From the NCBI RefSeq assembly GCF_009910705.1, contig NZ_JAAAXJ010000008.1, positions 141,108 through 205,107 on the forward strand: a stretch of DNA of 64,000 bases, given 5' to 3'. The notes under the pieces were generated by a model that was not told the DNA's origin, did no database searches, and saw only the letters and a program-made list of their open reading frames with translations. The translations under genes were made by a program, and so were the position numbers. Every line of letters starts with the position of its first letter. Positions within the stretch are counted from its first letter, which is position 1. Origin of the DNA: Microvirga arsenatis (GTDB lineage Bacteria > Pseudomonadota > Alphaproteobacteria > Rhizobiales > Beijerinckiaceae). Below, in pieces: positions 60,681 to 64,000 of the stretch.

Positions 60681-61880
60681 TCAGCCGGTCGGATTGTGAT
60701 CGGAGCGGATGAACACGGCGACTGCGGCGGCGATCAGCGCCGCGATGGCGACGATCCCCGCTGCGGCCGTCCACCCGAAGGTCTCGATCGCACCGCCGAC
60801 CGCGACAGGGCCGATCACTTGGCCAAGATTGCTGCCCTGCATCACCAAGCCAATGGCAACAGATGCAAGCGCTGCGGATGGCGCCAGGAGCGGAGCCGAT
60901 GAGATCAGGGTGGCCGGGATCATGCCGCCAACGCTTGAGAACAGGAGGCAGAGCAGGAAAGTCGGCATATGGCCGAAGGCCTGCGAGAAGATGCCAAGCC
61001 CGGCAAGGCCCATGATCAGGTACGCTCCGAACAGGATTGAGGATCGGCTGGCACCGCGTGCCAGGAGATAGCCCGCTCCGAGATTGCCGATGATGTTGGC
61101 GCCCGTGGTCAGGGCACCGAGCAGCCCGGCGGTGCCGTGCGCGATTTTCATCTGCTCCATCAGAAGCACGGGGAGAAAGCTGAAGAGGGCGAAGAAGATG
61201 AGGCTGTAGAAGGCGAAACACACTGCCAGCAGGACCGGTCCCCCGCTTGTCAGCACGCGCATCGCGTCGGAGACGGTCCTCCTCCATGAGACGGCAATGC
61301 GTGCTGGCGCAGCCGGGATCATGGTCAACCCCGCCATGATAGCCGCCGCCGCAAGTCCTGCGCTGGCCCACCAGAGCATGCGCCAGTCGCCGAACAGGGG
61401 GCCGACGATCATGGCAAGCGCCATGCCGGCGGGCATGAAACAGCTCCACAGAGCGAGGGCGATGTCGCGCTGCCCGTCCCTCACCACCCGGTTCAGGATG
61501 GCGGGACCGGCGACAGTGACGAGAAGAAAGCCGAAGCCTTCCAGAACTCGCGATGCGAGAAGCACCGTGTACCCGGGTGCAGTCGCCCCGGTGATTGCTC
61601 CCAGAGCAACCGATGCGAGGCCGAGGACCAGTATCCGGCGATCCCCAGCGCGGGCGACAAGGGTGCCGGCGGGAATACCTCCCACGAGCCCAAGAACGGC
61701 AAAGATCCCCGTCAGCCAGCCAGCCGCCGCGAGATCAAGCCCGAGGTCCGCCTGCAGCAGGGGCGTGGCGATGGCGGCCTTGCCAACCTGGATTGCGGTG
61801 ACGATGCCGGCCCCCACCACCACGCTGACGACACTCCAGCGGGTGTCGCGCAGGGCTGGGGCGTATGCTGCGATGGTCAC
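60681..61880 (-). CDS. Major facilitator superfamily transporter (DHA-like)
   Basis: This 399-residue transporter has twelve helices. AGTLVARAGDRRILVLG is the motif A loop between helices 2 and 3, and GANIIGNLGAGYLLARGASR is its counterpart in the second half. The start is a GTG overlapping the wrbA TAG by one base. The substrate is unknown; a drug or quinone-related efflux role would fit the WrbA neighbour. It is the intact partner of the remnant at 59.8 kb. Confidence 0.85.
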   Translation of the reverse strand: MTIAAYAPALRDTRWSVVSVVVGAGIVTAIQVGKAAIATPLLQADLGLDLAAAGWLTGIFAVLGLVGGIPAGTLVARAGDRRILVLGLASVALGAITGATAPGYTVLLASRVLEGFGFLLVTVAGPAILNRVVRDGQRDIALALWSCFMPAGMALAMIVGPLFGDWRMLWWASAGLAAAAIMAGLTMIPAAPARIAVSWRRTVSDAMRVLTSGGPVLLAVCFAFYSLIFFALFSFLPVLLMEQMKIAHGTAGLLGALTTGANIIGNLGAGYLLARGASRSSILFGAYLIMGLAGLGIFSQAFGHMPTFLLCLLFSSVGGMIPATLISSAPLLAPSAALASVAIGLVMQGSNLGQVIGPVAVGGAIETFGWTAAAGIVAIAALIAAAVAVFIRSDHNPTG

Positions 61881-62506
61881 TATGCCGCCTCCTTCAGCCG
61901 CGCAGCGGCCAGGGCACGAGCGATCTCGGCGACATGGCGCCCCTGGAAGCGGGCGCCCGCGAGTTCATTGGCGCTGGGCTGGCGATCCCCGCCGTTGCCG
62001 TCATCGGCCAATGTCGAGGCACCGTAGGGAGAGCAGCCGGTGATCTCATCCATGCGTCCCTGGCCCTTGAAGGTGTAAGGCAGTCCGGCAACCACCATGC
62101 CGAGATGGAACAGAACATTGTGGACGGACAGGATCGTGCTTTCCTGGCCGCCATGCTGGCTGCCGGTGGAGGTGAAGACGCTGCCGACCTTGCCCACCAG
62201 CTTGTCCTCGAACCAGAGGCCGCCGCACTGGTCGAGGAAGTTCTTCATCTGCGAGGCCATGTTGCCGAAGCGCGTGGGCGTGCCGAAGATGATCGCGTCA
62301 TAGTCGGGCAGCTCCGCAACGGTCGCAATCTCGGCCGGCTGATCGCGCTTGTACCCGGCCTTCTGCGCGATGTGGTCAGGGACGAGTTCCGGAACCCGTT
62401 TGATCACGGCCACGGCTCCAGCGTCCCGCACACCATCGGCAACGGCTCTGGCCATGGTCTCGATGTGGCCGTAGGACGAGTAATACAGCACCAGCACCCT
62501 TGTCAT
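61880..62506 (-). CDS. wrbA: NAD(P)H:quinone oxidoreductase, WrbA type
   Basis: This 208-residue flavodoxin-fold FMN enzyme reduces quinones by two electrons, limiting oxidative stress. The FMN-binding loop is [12 protein letters not shown] near the N-terminus, with [10 protein letters not shown] and [14 protein letters not shown] further on. It leads an apparent wrbA-MFS-(MBL fragment)-ABM unit and is divergent from a LysR regulator. Confidence 0.93.
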   Translation of the reverse strand: MTRVLVLYYSSYGHIETMARAVADGVRDAGAVAVIKRVPELVPDHIAQKAGYKRDQPAEIATVAELPDYDAIIFGTPTRFGNMASQMKNFLDQCGGLWFEDKLVGKVGSVFTSTGSQHGGQESTILSVHNVLFHLGMVVAGLPYTFKGQGRMDEITGCSPYGASTLADDGNGGDRQPSANELAGARFQGRHVAEIARALAAARLKEAA

Positions 62507-62580
62507 CGCTGTTCCTCTGCTTCTCAGGATGAGTTGCAGGGAGAATACGCCTGTGCTTGATTTGCGGGAGTGAGATAAAA

Positions 62581-62597
62581 TCGATGGGTTTGATCGA
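62581..62597. promoter_or_regulatory. LysR-type T-N11-A dyad in the wrbA/lysR divergent region
   Basis: TCGAT (62581-62585) and ATCGA (62593-62597) form an inverted repeat with T-N11-A spacing, the core pattern bound by LysR-type regulators. It lies just upstream of the lysR start inside the 102-base region shared with wrbA. Confidence 0.55.
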
Positions 62598-62608
62598 CTG
62601 GATAGATC

Positions 62609-63520
62609 ATGCTCGATGTGCTGACGCTGGATCAATTACGGATCTTCGTGACGGTGGCGGAGAGCGGCAGCTTCCGCTCGGGCGCCGCGCGGCTGTCACG
62701 GGTCCAGTCCGCCGTCAGCCACGCCATTGCCAACCTGGAGGCTGAACTTGGAGTGGCTCTGTTCGACCGGTCCGGCCATCGTCCGGCGCTGACACCGGAA
62801 GGACAGGTGCTACTGGCCAATGCCCGTGACATTCTCCTCAGGGTCGACGCTATGCGTGCCCGAGCGCGAGGCCTCGGCGAGGGGGTCGAGTCCGAGCTCT
62901 CGCTGACCGTGGACACCCTGTTTCCGATTGCAGCCGTCGGAGCGGCGCTGGCGGAGATGCGAATAGCCTATCCCGCGGTTTCGATCCGGCTGGCCGTGGA
63001 GCCCCTGGGCGGTCCGATCACGGCACTGATTGAGAAACGCAGCGCGCTCGCCCTTGTCGTGGGCGAGGACTTCCGCGATCCGCGGATTGCGCTCGAAGCC
63101 ATCGCCTCCATCCAGCAGGTGGCTGTGGTCTCGCCAAAGCATCCGCTAGGCCTGCGCTCGAAGGGCGAGAATCTCGGCTTGCCCGATCTCGCCGACCATC
63201 TTCAGATCGTTCTGGCCGATCCCACGCCCCTGTCGGAAGGGCGCAGCTTCGGCGTGCTCTCGCCCCAGACCTGTCGAGTCAGCAGCCAGGACACCAAGCA
63301 TGCCATGATCCTATCGGGCTTGGGATGGGGGCGTCTGCCGTTCTGGCAGGTGGAGCGCGATCTGAGCGAAGGGCGCCTGGTGCGCCTCGCCACGAAGGCG
63401 CTCGGCCGGAAGGGGCAGGTGTCCTCTGAGGCTTATGTCGCTCACCGCCTGGACGAGCCGCTCGGGCCTGCCGCTCATGTGTTCCGAAAGGCTTTGCTTC
63501 GGACAGCAGTGCGGATCTAG
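62609..63520 (+). CDS. LysR-family transcriptional regulator
   Basis: This 303-residue regulator has an N-terminal winged helix ([28 protein letters not shown]; recognition helix around VQSAVSHAI) and a LysR substrate-binding domain (about 90-300). It is divergent from wrbA and so probably controls the wrbA-MFS run in response to a quinone or redox signal; this is inferred from arrangement. Its stop overlaps that of the convergent HxlR gene by two bases. Confidence 0.9.
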   Translation: MLDVLTLDQLRIFVTVAESGSFRSGAARLSRVQSAVSHAIANLEAELGVALFDRSGHRPALTPEGQVLLANARDILLRVDAMRARARGLGEGVESELSLTVDTLFPIAAVGAALAEMRIAYPAVSIRLAVEPLGGPITALIEKRSALALVVGEDFRDPRIALEAIASIQQVAVVSPKHPLGLRSKGENLGLPDLADHLQIVLADPTPLSEGRSFGVLSPQTCRVSSQDTKHAMILSGLGWGRLPFWQVERDLSEGRLVRLATKALGRKGQVSSEAYVAHRLDEPLGPAAHVFRKALLRTAVRI

Positions 63521-63915
63521 CCCCCCGCAGTTCCTCTCTGATCGAACTCGCATTGCGCTGCGAGAACATCGGAGACGCGCCAAGCCAGCCAGTTCCGTAC
63601 CTTGTCAAGCAGGGGAGCGACCTCTCGCCCAAGATCGGAGAGGGCATAGGTCACCTGTGGCGGAACAGTCGGGTTGACGCTCCGCGTGATCAGCCCGTCC
63701 CGGACAAGTGTCCGGAGGGTTTCCGAGAGCACCTTCTCGCTCACACCTTCCACCTGGTCGCGTAGGGCGTGGAAGCGAAGGGGGCCATCCGCGAGGGCGA
63801 GCAGAACGAGAAAGCCCCAGCGGCTGGTCAGGTGGTTGAAGATCTCGCGGCCCGGGCAGTCCGCCAGCATCGGTGCGTATTCCAGGGATGGTGATCGGTG
63901 GTTCCACACGATCAT
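63517..63915 (-). CDS. HxlR-family transcriptional regulator
   Basis: This 132-residue MarR-like winged-helix protein contains ADCPGREIFNHLTSRWGFLVLLAL, whose Cys is conserved in the family and often redox- or aldehyde-sensitive, and GVSEKVLSETLRTLVRDGLI as the recognition region. The ATG at 63915 has GAG upstream; a GTG two codons earlier is possible. A perfect dyad lies just upstream, and a target gene may start beyond the right edge. Confidence 0.88.
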   Translation of the reverse strand: MIVWNHRSPSLEYAPMLADCPGREIFNHLTSRWGFLVLLALADGPLRFHALRDQVEGVSEKVLSETLRTLVRDGLITRSVNPTVPPQVTYALSDLGREVAPLLDKVRNWLAWRVSDVLAAQCEFDQRGTAGG

Positions 63916-63928
63916 GATCACTCGTTCT

Positions 63929-63944
63929 GGTGATCGTGATCACC
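63929..63944. promoter_or_regulatory. HxlR operator candidate
   Basis: GGTGATC-GT-GATCACC is a perfect 7+2+7 inverted repeat 14 bases upstream of the HxlR start, and a second GATCATGATC palindrome overlaps the start codon. Two dyads near the start fit autorepression and control of a divergent gene off the right edge. Confidence 0.6.
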
Positions 63945-64000
63945 GTCAGCGTTCACTTGGTGGTTCGCTGAGCGGGGATGAAGCGGCCAGTACCGCTGGC

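Overview
The window is GC-rich chromosomal DNA of an alphaproteobacterium. The content points to Hyphomicrobiales (Rhizobiales), possibly Methylobacteriaceae such as Microvirga. The clues are homospermidine synthase, an HWE-type histidine kinase, a fused indolepyruvate ferredoxin oxidoreductase, two TAXI-type TRAP transporters, OpgG-family proteins and three kinds of palindromic dispersed repeat. The genus is inferred, not shown. About 65 protein genes are recognisable. I saw no tRNA, rRNA, CRISPR array or intact mobile element.

Left part (1-23 kb) is mostly housekeeping: the end of gltD, a degenerate SGNH-fold protein, a lytic transglycosylase, divergent galE/galU, kdsD, the NfeD-SPFH pair, hemH, an orphan HWE sensor kinase, a periplasmic 5'-nucleotidase and ung. 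An aromatic aminotransferase and the fused indolepyruvate oxidoreductase converge on each other and together form an aromatic amino acid catabolic module. DUF1007 and a NicO-type metal transporter follow, then YitT and a gamma-glutamyltransferase.

Middle part (23-45 kb) is dominated by transport and metal handling. A TAXI-TRAP operon (receptor, hairpin, fused permease, DUF1850) is followed by an OpgG/OpgD protein. Next is a zinc block: a previously unannotated 52-residue histidine-rich one-helix protein, znuC, znuB, znuA and a CobW GTPase. It is trailed by a WD40 protein, a small CxDPxCP protein and DUF2937. A polyamine region follows: homospermidine synthase, a GNAT protein and ornithine decarboxylase, the last behind a long structured 5' leader. 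Then come a second OpgG paralogue and an ABC importer (NMT1-like receptor, ATPase, permease).

Right part (45-64 kb) is more accessory. It holds MarR, a DMT exporter, TfoX-C, a 2-hydroxyacid dehydrogenase, AraC, and a sugar-acid module (IlvD/Edd dehydratase plus a ketodeoxyfuconate-type SDR) with a LacI-like operator. A second TAXI-TRAP operon and a transposase remnant follow. The last 7 kb carries LysE, an arginase-family enzyme, MBL-fold proteins, MFS, WrbA, LysR and HxlR. It contains a clear partial tandem duplication of an MFS-MBL gene pair: one copy kept the transporter and lost most of the hydrolase, the other kept the hydrolase and lost the transporter.

The observations most worth a second look are the His-rich microprotein of the zinc operon, the MFS/MBL duplication scar around a monooxygenase-like gene, the structured decarboxylase leader, the repeated hairpin between receptor and permease in both TAXI-TRAP operons, and the loss of catalytic residues in the SGNH protein.
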